From NCBI GenBank assembly GCA_963931865.1, contig OZ007511.1, positions 1,231,836 through 1,295,835 on the forward strand: a stretch of DNA of 64,000 bases. The letters run 5' to 3'. This document shows positions 16,832 through 28,345 of this stretch, piece by piece. Position numbers and translations under genes: made by a program. Below the pieces are notes generated by a model. The model was given only the letters and a program-made list of their open reading frames with translations, made no database searches and was not told where the DNA came from. Source of the stretch: Axinella damicornis (lineage: Eukaryota; Porifera; Demospongiae; Axinellida; Axinellidae). Position 1 is the first letter of the stretch. Each line of letters starts with the position of its first letter.

Positions 16832-17420
16832 CCTCCAACTACATGTAGACTGGAGCAGTTCATATCCTCCACTAGACTCATGCCTCATAACCTGCAGCTT
16901 GACTAAGGCACACATGTGCAACTGGTAGCATAGCCAGCTCCCGTATACATACCATATATGGCAGTATTATGATTTTTTATGCCTTCATTGTGATCTCTTG
17001 GCATCGCGATAGTGGTCACAGTAATCACAACTGTGATGTCACTCAGTGATGTGCTATAATGCATACTATATAATATAGAGTATGCATGCAATCACGTGCA
17101 TGCACTAGCACATTGCTATTATAGTGAAACTGGCGAGGAGCTCATGTACACAATATTATTTAAGAAGACCACACATACTATATAATGCTCCACAAACAAA
17201 ATAATCCTGGTACAGAGAGACTGAGTATTACAAAGCTGTTGTACACTGTACAATGTAAGTGGCATGTGTGCAGGGAAACACAGATATACATGTATACAAA
17301 CCTCACGACCAGAAAGGGGGAAAAAGCATGAAAACTTTTTGTGATGTGTGATGAAGGAAAATCCAATAAAACTGCATTGAATAAAAGACTAAAGGACTGA
17401 TTTCACTAGTCAGAGACTTA
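16832..17420. other. convergent intergenic region, TEX9 / GPCR
   Basis: An AT-rich spacer between the TEX9 stop and the GPCR stop. On the + strand an AATAAA lies in the gaataaaagac context near 17380, 550 bp past the TEX9 stop. No gene is visible. Confidence 0.5.
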
Positions 17421-19061
17421 CTAAACAAGAGTTCCTACACGGGGGTCAACTGTCACGTGATTGTGAGTTTGTAATGTCGGATCGGCGACTCCATTCTCCA
17501 ACTCTACCGTATGGTGGTTACTGCTGTCCTCGATGCTGTCAACATGGGCGTGCTCACAGTAGCTTGGTCTGCCGTTGCGTAAAGGAGATTGCGCTGCCTC
17601 GGCTTCTTCCTCCACGTCTTCCTCAATCACAGCTGCAGTGATTTCGTGCACATCATTCAGTGGCGTCTTTGCACAATTGTTTTCGACATGGCCTGGAGGA
17701 TGCTCGTCAGAAAAGGTGATTTTTCTGTTCAACCTTCTGGGAACGTCAGGTGTGTTCAGGGTGGGTATCATTGTGCTTTCGTCCATGGACACCATCTCGG
17801 TATCCATTTCACTCCTAAGCCTTCCCTGTTCTTTAAGAAACATGAACTTTCGACCTTGCTTCTTTCCACCAGCTTCTTCCTTGTCCATCTTAGCATTTGC
17901 TTCCTCAAGTGCACTCCTGTTGAAGAGTCTAGTTGACTGCCGATACACAGCGGAGCTGGCACGGCGCACTGTCTTCTTGGCCCTCCTTATTTGGTAACGT
18001 AAATCTTTGACAAAGAACGACTCGATGATTGGGTGGACCACGGGGTTGGTGAGGTAACATATCCAGCCAAAGATGTAGATCTCCCTCGGAAGAACAGAAG
18101 CGCTGATGAAGAAAATGAGGAAGACGACTACAAGAACAGGTGTCCAAGAGATGATATTTGAAATGAAAAGTGCACCAAACACCCTCACCAGTTGCCTCTG
18201 CTGACTGTGGTACTTTCTTTCTTCATCCGAGCCGCTTCCCTTTCCTCGAAATGTCCGCCTCCGAGTGATGTTTTTCTTGAGAAACTTTGCAACCAGTCGG
18301 TACGTCCAGACGTTTGTGAAGGCCAGTACAAGGATGGGAATGAGAGCCTCGAGAGCAACAAAGGCTGCGTAGAACTGACTACCTATACCCGAGAGTGGAT
18401 TGGTGCCAGTGAATCGAGGAAGGCAGGCACCAAAGTTACGATTGAACTCATTTTGACCAAAGCCGAACACAGGAGGAAGTGCAATCAAAATAGCAATTAT
18501 CCAGACAACAATGACAATCACAATGGCCTTCCATTTGTTCATGATCCTCTTGTAACGCAACGGCCATGTCAGAAGGATGAAGCGATCCACCGATAGAACA
18601 GCGAGCATGTGTAGTGAAACTGCGATGAGAAATATCAGGAACACTCCGGCAAAATTGCACAGTCCGCAACGTACGACGTCGGTGCTCCCAAACACAAACT
18701 CCTGTACTATTTCAGTGACGATGCTGAAGAGCATTGTGGTCAACGCCACTAACAAATCAGCGAATGCGAGGTTCAGGAGGAATATGTTTGCCGGCTCCTT
18801 GAGGAGCCTGTACTTGACAAAGTACGTGATGATGATGAACAAGTTCCAGAAGAATGACAGTAAGAAGAAGATTAGAATGACTGTGGCCACATAAGGTGTT
18901 CCATAAAGAAGCTCCTCCCGGATCCTCCAGTGTGAGGGATCGGTGATGTTAACACTGCTGACGTTTTCTTGAATCAGGCAGTTGAATGTAGAGGGCACGG
19001 CATTGTTGGTTTCATTAGTTTCATTGTTAAGGGCTGTAATGTTGTTCATCATGGTAGTCAT
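17421..19061 (-). CDS. rhodopsin-class (class A) GPCR, intronless
   Basis: A single uninterrupted 546-aa reading frame. The extracellular N-terminus (1-55) has five N-glycosylation sequons, at N7, N13, N16, N33 and N38. Seven hydrophobic segments lie at about 57-80, 92-116, 134-158, 177-200, 229-255, 292-320 and 327-351. Class A signatures: LNLAFADLL in TM2; C132 and C213 as the likely TM3-ECL2 disulfide; SVDRF at 157-161 where DRY is usual; SWTPVL in TM6 without the usual Phe/Cys context; and NPVVHP at 339-344 in place of NPxxY. The third loop is basic and Ser-rich. The long (about 190 aa) charged cytoplasmic tail contains acidic Glu clusters (EEDVEEEAEAAQ). The protein sits in the plasma membrane and presumably couples to G proteins. 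The ligand cannot be told from sequence. Absence of introns beside intron-rich neighbours suggests a retrocopy or lineage-specific expansion. Confidence 0.9.
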   Translation of the reverse strand: MTTMMNNITALNNETNETNNAVPSTFNCLIQENVSSVNITDPSHWRIREELLYGTPYVATVILIFFLLSFFWNLFIIITYFVKYRLLKEPANIFLLNLAFADLLVALTTMLFSIVTEIVQEFVFGSTDVVRCGLCNFAGVFLIFLIAVSLHMLAVLSVDRFILLTWPLRYKRIMNKWKAIVIVIVVWIIAILIALPPVFGFGQNEFNRNFGACLPRFTGTNPLSGIGSQFYAAFVALEALIPILVLAFTNVWTYRLVAKFLKKNITRRRTFRGKGSGSDEERKYHSQQRQLVRVFGALFISNIISWTPVLVVVFLIFFISASVLPREIYIFGWICYLTNPVVHPIIESFFVKDLRYQIRRAKKTVRRASSAVYRQSTRLFNRSALEEANAKMDKEEAGGKKQGRKFMFLKEQGRLRSEMDTEMVSMDESTMIPTLNTPDVPRRLNRKITFSDEHPPGHVENNCAKTPLNDVHEITAAVIEEDVEEEAEAAQSPLRNGRPSYCEHAHVDSIEDSSNHHTVELENGVADPTLQTHNHVTVDPRVGTLV

Positions 19062-21853
19062 CTCCAGGGATCATGTGATGTCATGTGATCCTGTCTGGCA
19101 GCAGAGCTACATGTGGAGAGTAGGTTGGGCAATGTCAAAGACAATAGCATGGTATATACAGGAGGTACATGTACACCACCTGTGGGCACTCTTTCACAAG
19201 AGTACAGTGTACTCAATGGATCAAGTGTGCTACGCTTATCATAGTTGCATTGAGTAGGGTACGAAGGTCGTGTGTATCACCAGTCAGGTCCCTCACAGCA
19301 AACACCCGACTTCACACACACACGGGGAAATCCATATTGATAGGCTTCCAAAGTGTCACACAATGGAAACCCTCAATAACACGCCATTCTGTACTAAAGG
19401 CTGAAGCCTATCTCTCATGTAGGGTGCGAGACTTATATAAGCAGTGAATTGATTGCTAAGCAACGATGAACGCAAGCTTTCACTGGTAAGAATTCCCAAG
19501 CAGCTGAGAGATACAGCCATGTCAATTAAGCCCATCATTACACTGACTAAAAATTTACTAGTTGAATTGCTTAATCATATCAAATGTTCACTGAGAATGT
19601 AACATTGTAATACGAGACCCTCACTTGTTAGGATAGAGTGACTACTGTCTCCCTTTTGAGTTCATTAGAAGTGTTTCATTTTTTTGCGTGGGTACCGTTA
19701 TTAGGTGCAGCTCACTTATAGGCACATATTTGCTGTTAGGTACAGGTTTTACTCCGTCCCAGCGACTCTTTATCGAGCGGTAAAGTCTTCTGCCAGAAAC
19801 TCTGCCGTTTTTGATCCTACGGAGTGGAAAAAGGCTATGATTTGAAGCACTTCCTATTTGAGAAATATGTCATTTGAAATTACGCAAGGCTATGATTTGA
19901 AATGAAACGCACTTCCTATTCCAGAAATATGTCATTTGAAATTACACGCACCTTGCTTATAGGTGCATATTTCCTTCCTGTGGGGATACATGCATGTATA
20001 CGCACAAGCTCCTAACAACTAGCAACTATGGTATGTGAGGACTTGACGATATGATAATATTAACAAGCACCAATCAGATGGTTTCAATCCATACATGGAC
20101 AACAGCCCGAGCCTGAAGGCAAACACCTGTCTGTTACCATAGCAACCCATCCATTCTACTGGTTGCAGGAAGAAATGTAATGCGACCTAATGGACTGGTT
20201 CCCTGCCATTGAACAAGAGTAATGAAGTGGGCAATTGTTGTGTACACAAACATGATTATAGTGGGCAGATGTCACACTGCCCTCTTTGGAGGCTATGGAT
20301 GGTTCTATCAGTAGATTTACTGACCGCAAGTGAAATTAGCCTTACAACAAACCAGTTAATATACTACATGAATGATCACACTCATGGCATGGTCAAGATG
20401 CTAATACAGCACTCAGGTTGCTTCATGCTCATAGGCGTAGCAGGCGGTCTGGCAGTCGCCGCGGACCAATGATTTTGTCACAAAAATATTTTTCGCTATA
20501 GTATCTACGTTGCAACTCCTGGCCTGGTCTCCTCAGCTCGCAATACAGTGTGTTGCCTGAAACCGAACGGTTTGGGAACGAGACCATGATCTAGTATACC
20601 CTATGTGTACGTACGTATTACGTTTGTGAGCGAAATTTGAGCAAGAAAGAAGCGCATGGCGGCCCCCGGGCCTGCAATCCTCATACACCTGGAACTTGCA
20701 GTGCAAAGCACGAAGGTGCCATGAACGAGAGCCCATCCTGATAACTGAAAAATGAAGGTGAAAAAATTTACCACGCTTTGCGCGGACTGATCAACACTAC
20801 ACACCTCTATGCACTGCCTCCGGCAGCGTGTAACTTGCGTTAATTGCATTCCTGAGTATGACTCGGGAATGCAATTAACGCAAGTTCTGGTTTCCCTTCC
20901 CAGGAGAGCCTTCATATTAGCCTCATGGCTAGGTGGCTTTATCCTTACACCAGTCACTCTGTGTGCATTGTGTGTAAAACTTGTATAGAGAGAAAAAAAA
21001 AGAAGAAAAAAAAGACTATATACACAAACCCTAGCTGAGCTCACAGCCTATGTGGACAGATTAGCTGCCTTGTGCTACAGCGCTCGGCAAATAATTCAGA
21101 AACTGTTCCAAGAGAAGCAAGCAAGCAAGCGTGACTTGTTTGTTTGCTCCATGTCAGTGACTGTAATTCCTCGCTGTGACATGCCCATGATGGGCACCTG
21201 TCAACACTACATGCTCACAACGTGCAGGACAGCATGCCACGGTTCATGCTGGGTAAACATCCTTGAGGTTCACAGGTCAATTGATGGTACTGTGTAGTGA
21301 CCTGTGTAGTGACCTTGCCAGTGCCTTGAGGACAGGTTCACAGTCACACCCTGGTTAGACGATGACAGCTTAGTGAGGCAAGCTACATGTAGGTTGCTTA
21401 CACACAGGAAGGTTGCTTAATGACCATGCAGGAAGGAAGACACATGTATGGCTCCCTATACACATCAAAGACACAGGCCAGGAAATAAGAAATCCTTCCA
21501 CAAGTCTACATTGACACTTACTCGGAGCCCTGACTCTCTGTTGACACAATGTGTCTAGAAGTCTTCCTAGATGAACAGTATTGACAAGGGTCTTAGATGA
21601 GTTGACAATGTCAGCAAGCCAATCTCACTGCCCATGTAACCAGGAAATAAGAGTGGTACATGTATGTACAGTGTAGGTGCATACACAACAAAATTTTAAG
21701 TCACATTATGAACAATGTCAAGTTGTGCATGAGAATGTCGACTTTTTGTTCAACTTGTTCACCATTTTCACTCCAGCACGTTAGCTCATACATGTAGCTG
21801 ATATTGCAGTTGCAAATGCCGCTATCACCACTGTACGTCAGTAGTCACTCTAC
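19062..21853. other. gene-poor interval
   Basis: No convincing exon on either strand. Visible items: a short direct duplication around 19845-19955 (aaatatgtcatttgaaatta twice); a hairpin at 20832-20886 with arms aacttgcgttaattgcattc and its complement; and a degraded MITE near 20525-20586 (ggtctc / gagacc ends). Short ORFs here have no recognisable domain. Confidence 0.5.
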
Positions 21854-22460
21854 TAGCCTCGTTCCCAGGCCCGAGACGGCGAGGAGAAAAGGGCCTGGTT
21901 TCCACTGTTTGCGCATGCGCTTAATTATCTGTAACCGTAACACGTATTCATAAGGGGGAGGGTGCAAATGACGTCTTCGTAGTCACATGGTCGAGGGTGT
22001 GACGCTACCTATTTTGCTACACTGGTCATCGATCCGCGAGATGAGGGGCGACACAACCACAATTGCACTGCCACCAGCAGCAGACTTACCGGACATTCTT
22101 TGTTCAAAACAAACGGAAGAGTCTGGTAGCATACTGACTCCACCCGGTCGGTGCCACGGTAGCCACACAAAAACATCCCATCGTTCGATCGCAGGTCGCT
22201 GTTCTAGCTCAATTCAGGAGCGCCTTGCCGCCTGAGGACATAGGAGAGCACGATCGAGAGCTGTTGTAACGCACGCCACTACTAAGTACTCGCTAGCTAG
22301 TTAACTGTACGGATCACGTTATCCACTTCGACGTCACAAATGTACAAACATAATCGAACGTCCACGGTGCCGGTGGAATTCCACCGCTAGTTAGCGCATG
22401 CGCAAACAGTGGAAACCAGGCCCTTTTCTCCTCGCCGTCTCGGGCCTGGGAACGAGGCTA
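21854..22460. mobile_element. 607-bp non-autonomous element with 67-bp perfect TIRs
   Basis: The left terminus 21854-21920 and right terminus 22394-22460 are perfect reverse complements over 67 bp. They start TAGCCTCGTTCCCAGGCCC, continue through gacggcgaggagaaaagg and end gcgcatgcgc. The ends are the same arm as the small hairpin family, so this is a longer relative. The interior (about 470 bp) has only a short, unrecognised ORF at 21987-22235 and no transposase. Confidence 0.85.
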
Positions 22461-23936
22461 TCACTCTACCCAATCACTCAACCCTAATTGAAACTTGGCT
22501 CAGTCACTGCATAGCATAAGTACATGTGGTGACACAGAACAACAACTCTACAACTAACCTGGCAAACACATGTAGGTGCAATTACCTCACGTGCCTTGGC
22601 AGCGCTTCACTTGGCAGTACAGGAGTACACATGTACATATTGGCACTCCTGCCATGGCCCTAACAATCTCTATCCCACAAACAGTACACACCTTGTAAAG
22701 TACAGCACATTGCAGACAGAAGCCGTTCATTGTGAGTTGGAAGCGTGGCTACATTGTATACTAATCACAAAAAATTTTCATAACAAATTTCTGGCAACCA
22801 CACTCCTGGTAGCCAGTGGTACTCATTGTTGCTACTTGCTGGAGGCACAAGCTAATTATTACAGCTCGTTCCAATTAACACACATTCTTATCATTCAGAC
22901 CTGATAACAACAGCGGTATTATTAGATCATCCTATACATACATACATACATCCATGACTGCCATATCCATGGCAACAGACGCTTCACGTTGGGGTTTAGG
23001 CCTTGTGAGCAGTTTACAGCAAGCTAGTACAAACAACAAAATTATGTGGAAAAACTATTTGTATTTTTCTACAGCTAGAGATTCCGTTTCATTCACACTC
23101 TTGGTTAGCCTCGTTCCCAGACCACACGGCCTGGGAACGAGGCTAACTCTTGGTAAGGGGAACAGATGCTCTGCATAATAATCGAAGATATTAGTGTTGT
23201 GTTTGAATTGGGCTGATACAGGAGGGACTACAGTAGTGACGTGTGACCTTCATACTGTGAGCGACTAACGGAGGTGGTTAGGACTAGACCAGTGATGCAC
23301 ACGACCTTTGTACTTTGACAACATGATAGTGTTTGCAAGAGACGCTAGGTCGTTGGTACATCAGAGTAAGGAGCTATTCCAGACTCAAGCAGACACAGTG
23401 AGAGAGGTGAGGCCTCTGTGCCAACGTGAACGTACATGTAGGTGAGAGTCTGTCAGAGCTCTGCATCAAACAAATGTGACCACTGCCCGTTTTGGTTGGA
23501 AAATTTCTTCCTATAACACTTCCGGACAATACAAACAGCAGAAGTAGCGTAGCTCCATTATGACAGCTCCTGAAGCAAGCCCCCTATCCACAGGGCAACT
23601 AGAGTGTATTCACGGAACACTTATCCTGTGTTGCAAAGTGCATGAACTTCAGTGCATATTCGGTGCGGTTGGTAATCAGTGCATATTCGGTGTGGTTGGT
23701 AATCTAATCAGTGAATTCGAAAGCGGAGGAGCAAGTAGCTGAAATAATGGTAAAAGAACCGCCTTGACTGCTATCAGGTACAAACATCCCAGTATGAGTT
23801 TGGCGTTGAGTATGATGTCAGTAAATGCTTTAGCTAACCTGCTTGAAGCTATCTTCTGCCGACAGACGGACATGAAGGCATTGCTTTACGTACCCCTGCT
23901 GTGCAAGCGTGTGTGGGTACTAATAACAGCAGCTGT
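22461..23936. other. gene-poor interval with one minimal hairpin MITE
   Basis: A 40-bp hairpin lies at 23106-23145 (TAGCCTCGTTCCCAGACC and its complement). The stretch 23465-23600 is the first copy of a segment that recurs at about 25021-25220. No coding exon was seen. Confidence 0.55.
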
Positions 23937-25060
23937 AACTACCACAACAGCTCCTCAATCAACACGGCTTATCTGCCCACCAGGACAGGACACAAGCAGT
24001 AAACACTATGTTTTGATAACTGCTGCTGCAAATTACAAATGATCTACTCCAGTACATGTATATGACAGCGACTCAATTCCGTTACTTGGCAAGCAGATCT
24101 GAGTGCGTGACTGTACGTGTGACTGTATGTTGTTCCTCTCCTGCATTGCCCCATTATGGCAACTATCCCCACAACTTTGGGCCTTTCAAACTTAGTGTGG
24201 ATACCTGGACCATGCCAGGTCCCACCCCACGTGCTGCCCCAGTGGCAGAAACACTCACACACAGGGTGCCCCTTTTGCAACCCTTCCACATTGCGCCATT
24301 GTGGCCACTATCACCAAGGCCCCTATGGCCTGGGCACACTGGGACCTTGGATGCTCATAAATAGTGCCTGAACAACTGTACTGCAAACATTCTAGCAGCA
24401 GTAGGGGACAAACATTTGGGAGAATTAGATCTTAGTTTACATTGAACCACGGCTTGAACTCGCTTACGTATCTTCGAACTAGGTGGTCGCGAAGGTTGCT
24501 CAAGCCTCCAAGAAATGCCTGTTTTCTCACACAGTGTACCCTTCCGTCCAGTTTTCCGAAAATGTTATCTAACATCAGATTCTATATGCTTAGAACTCAA
24601 CGTCTCAGAGCTAACTGACGCACTAGCACTACTACCCTGCACTGGCACTAGACTCTTGCAATTCGGACGCCATCTTGATTGTACACTGCCACATGCAGTA
24701 AACAACACAACAGCTCCTCAATCAACACGGCTTATCTGCCCACCAGGACAGGACACAAGCAGTTGTAGCTACCACAACAGCTCCTCAATCAACACGGCTT
24801 ATCTGCCCACCAGGACAGGACACAAGCATTTGTAACTACCACAACAGCTCCTCAATCAACACGGCTTATCTGCCCACCAGGACAGGACACAAGCAGTAAA
24901 CACTATGACATTGTTTTGATAACTGCTGCTTCAAATAACAAATGGTCTACTCATAGTACATGTATATGACAGTGACTCAATTCCGTTACTTGGCAAGCAG
25001 ATCTGAGTGCGTGACTGTACGTGCGACCACTGCCCCGTTCAGTTGGAAAATTCACTCCTC
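23937..25060. repeat. local duplications with about 66-bp tandem units
   Basis: A unit starting acaacagctcctcaatcaac, continuing acggcttatctgcccaccag and gacaggacacaagcag, occurs once near 23945 and three times in tandem at 24710-24897. The sequence after it (ttttgataactgctgct, then atatgacagcgactcaattc) is also duplicated, at 24010-24120 and 24913-25025. Between the copies lies unique sequence with short unassigned ORFs. Confidence 0.75.
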
Positions 25061-25097
25061 AGGGCAATAATAACAGTGGTAGTAGCATGGTTCCATT

Positions 25098-25166
25098 CAA
25101 GAGCGCATGATGACATAATTGTTTTTTCACGCCGTGAAAAAACAATGATGTCATCATGCGCTCTTG
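25098..25166. mobile_element. 69-bp palindromic element with 7-bp TSD
   Basis: The inverted arms start caagagcgcatgatgacat and meet at a ttttttcacg/ccgtgaaaaaa centre. Direct repeats ttccatt lie at 25091-25097 and 25167-25173. The paralogous segment near 23555 reads through ctccattatgacagctcctg without the insert, giving an empty-site comparison. Confidence 0.8.
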
Positions 25167-25280
25167 TTCCATTACAATAGCTCCTGAATCAAGATCCTAT
25201 CCACGACTCCCCTGGACAATGGTATAGTACAACCAAGTAGCTTATTTCTATCACAACAGCTCAAGAATCAAGCCCCATTT

Positions 25281-25315
25281 TAGTCTCGTTCCCAGGCAGC
25301 GTGGGAACGAGGCTA
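25281..25315. mobile_element. minimal hairpin MITE
   Basis: A 35-bp hairpin with arms TAGTCTCGTTCCCA and TGGGAACGAGGCTA. Confidence 0.65.
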
Positions 25316-27329
25316 GCCCCATTTCTGCCCACCAGTCTGGTGGCATCATTACACGGTCAAGTCATCACAACCCAAGTACTCTGGACACCCTGATTGCTGC
25401 CATAGGTATCTCTGCCCATGAAGATGTGATGCTATTTAATTACAACACCATTACGAGATCATAGTGGAGGATGAGAGGAACTCACACCTTGTACGTGTTC
25501 AAACAACACTTCCTGTACAGTCATGGGGACTTCCTCCATACCCTACATTGTACTTGGTTACAGGGTTGCTGGACAGTTGGATAATGTTACTGGCATTTTG
25601 ATCTACATGTATATTGTCCTCCTGCTACAAGAGCTCAGGTGTGGAGATCAACATCTCTTGTTTTGATAGCCCGAGAAGAGGTTGCAGAGCCACCCTACCA
25701 TGGGAACAGGTGCCTAAACACCTCACAATTTACCCCACCCATCATAAGTGACTGTACTGGTTACCTAGGCATCACATTGGAATGCTACCCATTTTGTCTA
25801 CCCTGCTACCAGCTCCACTTTACCAACCCAATGAAGCACTCTCACTCATTTCCATGGCAACCGATGAGCTCCTAGTGTGTGCCACACATCTCAGCAAGGC
25901 AATTGCCAAAGGAGAGGCAAACCATCACAATGATAGTGGTGTTTATACCCTAACATGTAGCATGCAATTTTGTGCTTTTCTCAGACCTGCTAACCACTAA
26001 ACCCATTGCCATGATAATGGTACTGAAGCACCATAGCATGCATTCATCTCTCAGACCCTAAAGGAGCTGCTAACTTCCTCCACAAGTTCATTTGAACTCT
26101 ATCTGAGTTGAGACCTAGCCTCGTTCCCAGGCCTTCTACACCTCAAGGTTTGGATCGCTTACAGTTTTTGCATACTGTAAATGATCAAAAACTGGAGGTG
26201 TAAATGGCCTGGGAAAGAGGCAATGGAGAAGACCGCTATCCAATAGTTGTGACTTGCCCACCATAGTGCTAGAAACTGGTGGAGGTGAAGATAGAGGTGA
26301 CTATCCAGCAGTATACAGTGGCCTATCCTTGTATACCATCAGTAGCTACGTATTCACCTGGTCACTGATAACTTGATAACTAACTATTGCTCATGCTGCA
26401 GGTTTCAACACTCCATTAATGCACTGATGGTCCATGGAAGGATGTCCGATCAAATTCATTCTGCAGCTGGGGATATGAGAGGCTGCAGTGGGGGCTATAA
26501 TCTGTTTTTGAGCGTGCCAAACTGTGTCGCCTGTGATCATACGAGTGGTATCGCAGTTGATTACTAATTACCCATGCATAAATGCACACTCGAATGTAGG
26601 CACTTGCACAGACCCTTCATCTTCCCCGTGCAAAGGGTCTGGTTCCGAGACTCATGACACAACTGGCCTTATCAACAGTATATAATTATGTCCTTCATGC
26701 TGTTACACTCCCTAGGTAAAAGGAATTTCTCCATCAGGGTTAAGGGATGGTCAAGAAGCTCCCCTAGCCACTGCCAGCGGTGGGGAAGCCAGGAAGAGGA
26801 CAGTGAAATTCCTTTGATTACAGACCAAACCCTTTCACAAGTAGTGCTTTGCGTTTCTCGTACCTAAATTATGTGTGGTTGAGCTGCAACCCTAACAAAA
26901 TAACCACTCATCTTCAAAATTACGTGCATGAAAGAATATGTATACTTGTCATCGGTACGCAGCTAGACACAGACTACAAAGACAAACCGCAGATGAATTT
27001 TGCCATAGAGCTAGAGGTGTGCAGATCTCATAAATTATTTTACCCATCGTGCAACTCACTTTTCAGAGGCTTGCTTTCCTTTCTTCCAACGCCAGCTATC
27101 GATCTCTCGATCGTGTTCCCTCTGAAATGCACACGAGAGGTTCTGAAACAAAATCACGAGTTGCTTCGCTTTGCGATCTAGCTGATAACATCACACCATA
27201 ACCCAACATTAACCCTACATGCACTTCGTTTAATTTTTCCGTTTGATCTTTAAACCGGAAATGACAACGGAAATTATGGTTCTCATTAAAATGTCATGAG
27301 TGGGCGTTAATAGGAATCCAGCGCGAGTC
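25316..27329. other. gene-poor interval with MITE remnants
   Basis: It contains a long-arm hairpin at 26116-26222 (tagcctcgttcccaggcctt opposite ggcctgggaaagagg) and a partial agacccttc / aagggtctggttcc hairpin near 26603-26650. A 110-codon ORF at 26849-27181 has no recognisable motif, so I do not call it a gene. Confidence 0.5.
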
Positions 27330-27493
27330 CTGCAGAACAGAAGCAAGCGACGCGAGCGAGTGTGCCGTTTGGGGAGCAGAACGTGCAGGACTGGTAGATT
27401 GTGCTTGCATGGTCGTGCCTCGTGGTTGCAGAATTGCAACGCACCATGGAGGTGGTGAAACCAAAGTCTAAAGGGAAATCCAAAAACCAGCAT
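27330..27493 (+). pseudogene. decayed copy of EPG5 promoter and first exon
   Basis: This segment parallels 29900-30010. Shared landmarks are gcgagtg, tttggggagc, attgtgc, gcatggtcgt/gcatagtcgt, attgcaacgcaccatgga and tctaaagggaaatccaa. The start codon at 27447 gives MEVVKPKSKGKSK, against MEAVKPKSKGKSK in the true exon. It then diverges (NQH) and stops at 27493, with no splice donor at the matching place. It is on the same strand as EPG5 and about 2.5 kb upstream. Confidence 0.85.
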
Positions 27494-27546
27494 TGAGCTC
27501 AGGCTCTTACTGTTCCAAATATATATAGGGACATGTTTAAACTTTT

Positions 27547-27669
27547 CGAAGTGGATATTGGTCCGGCAGGAAGTAGGGCAATGGGTTAGGGTATATTAGG
27601 GCCAGGGCCGGTTCTAGATGCGCACGCGTTTCCGAGTATGTACTTCCTGCCGGACCAATATCCACGTCG
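27547..27669. mobile_element. hairpin element with about 29-bp inverted ends
   Basis: The left arm cgaagtggatattggtccgg (continuing caggaagta) is mirrored at the right end by tacttcctgccggaccaata (continuing tccacgtcg). About 65 bp of unrelated sequence lies between. It lies between the EPG5 exon-1 copy and the TEX9 3' copy. No ORF. Confidence 0.75.
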
Positions 27670-27828
27670 TTAAACTTTTTGGTTTGAACAGACATGTTCT
27701 GTGACTATAATGTTAAGCTGGACGCTCCTTCTTGTTATGGTCTCCTGTAATTAGCTAATTAACCCCGCTTGCACATGTGCACAGGGAGTATCAGGTTGCT
27801 TGTCAAATCTGCATGCGCATAAGTAGCT

Positions 27829-28345
27829 ATGGCCTTTAAGCAGTTGAAGCTCATTATTGAGACATTGACATCCTGAAAAGGCAAAGGGTATGTCTAGCTT
27901 CAGTAAACCCATATCCAAAGGCACTCCTGACTCTAGTAGCTAGTGCAACTGGTATATAGGACAAACTTACTCTTTTCAACAATGCCTCTGGTCTTTCTCT
28001 CAGCTCATGGACACTTCATCCAACTCTGATTACATTCACCAGCTTGAACTTACAGCTAACCTCATTCCCAGGCTGCTCCTAGGTGGCTAGCTGATGGCTG
28101 ACCCTAGCAGGTCTCGAGCATAGGAACGAGACTAGGCTCACCCAAACTAACGCACGTTACGTGATGTCACATACTGCTGATGACTGTCAAAGCAAGCAAT
28201 GGCAGCCAAAGGTAAAGCAAACCACCTTATGTCTTAATTTTCCTTTACCAGGAATATATTCGATGGGTAGTACCGTACCGTACTGGGTACTCCTCAGTCC
28301 GCAAAGCACAAAAGAATTTGTGGGGAAACTGTTCAGGAGGATTTG
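27829..28345 (+). pseudogene. decayed copy of the TEX9 3' end
   Basis: Matches to TEX9 16168-16380 in order: gcctttaag..cagttgaagctcatt, gacatcct.aaaag.caaagg, gtatgtct, agcttcagta, tagtagctagtgcaactggt, then cacgttac.tgatgtcacat and caaagcaagcaatgg.agcc. A weaker match to the TEX9 exon 11 region follows (taccaggaatat, aaagaatttgtggg). The copy of the KKQLKLIDILKRQR exon carries indels, and in the original frame it hits tga after attgacatcc. A 75-bp MITE-like insert lies at about 28055-28135. Confidence 0.8.

Noticed and set aside
26849..27181. 110-codon ORF as a gene
   Set aside because: No recognisable domain, no splice context and no neighbour support. The length is compatible with chance.
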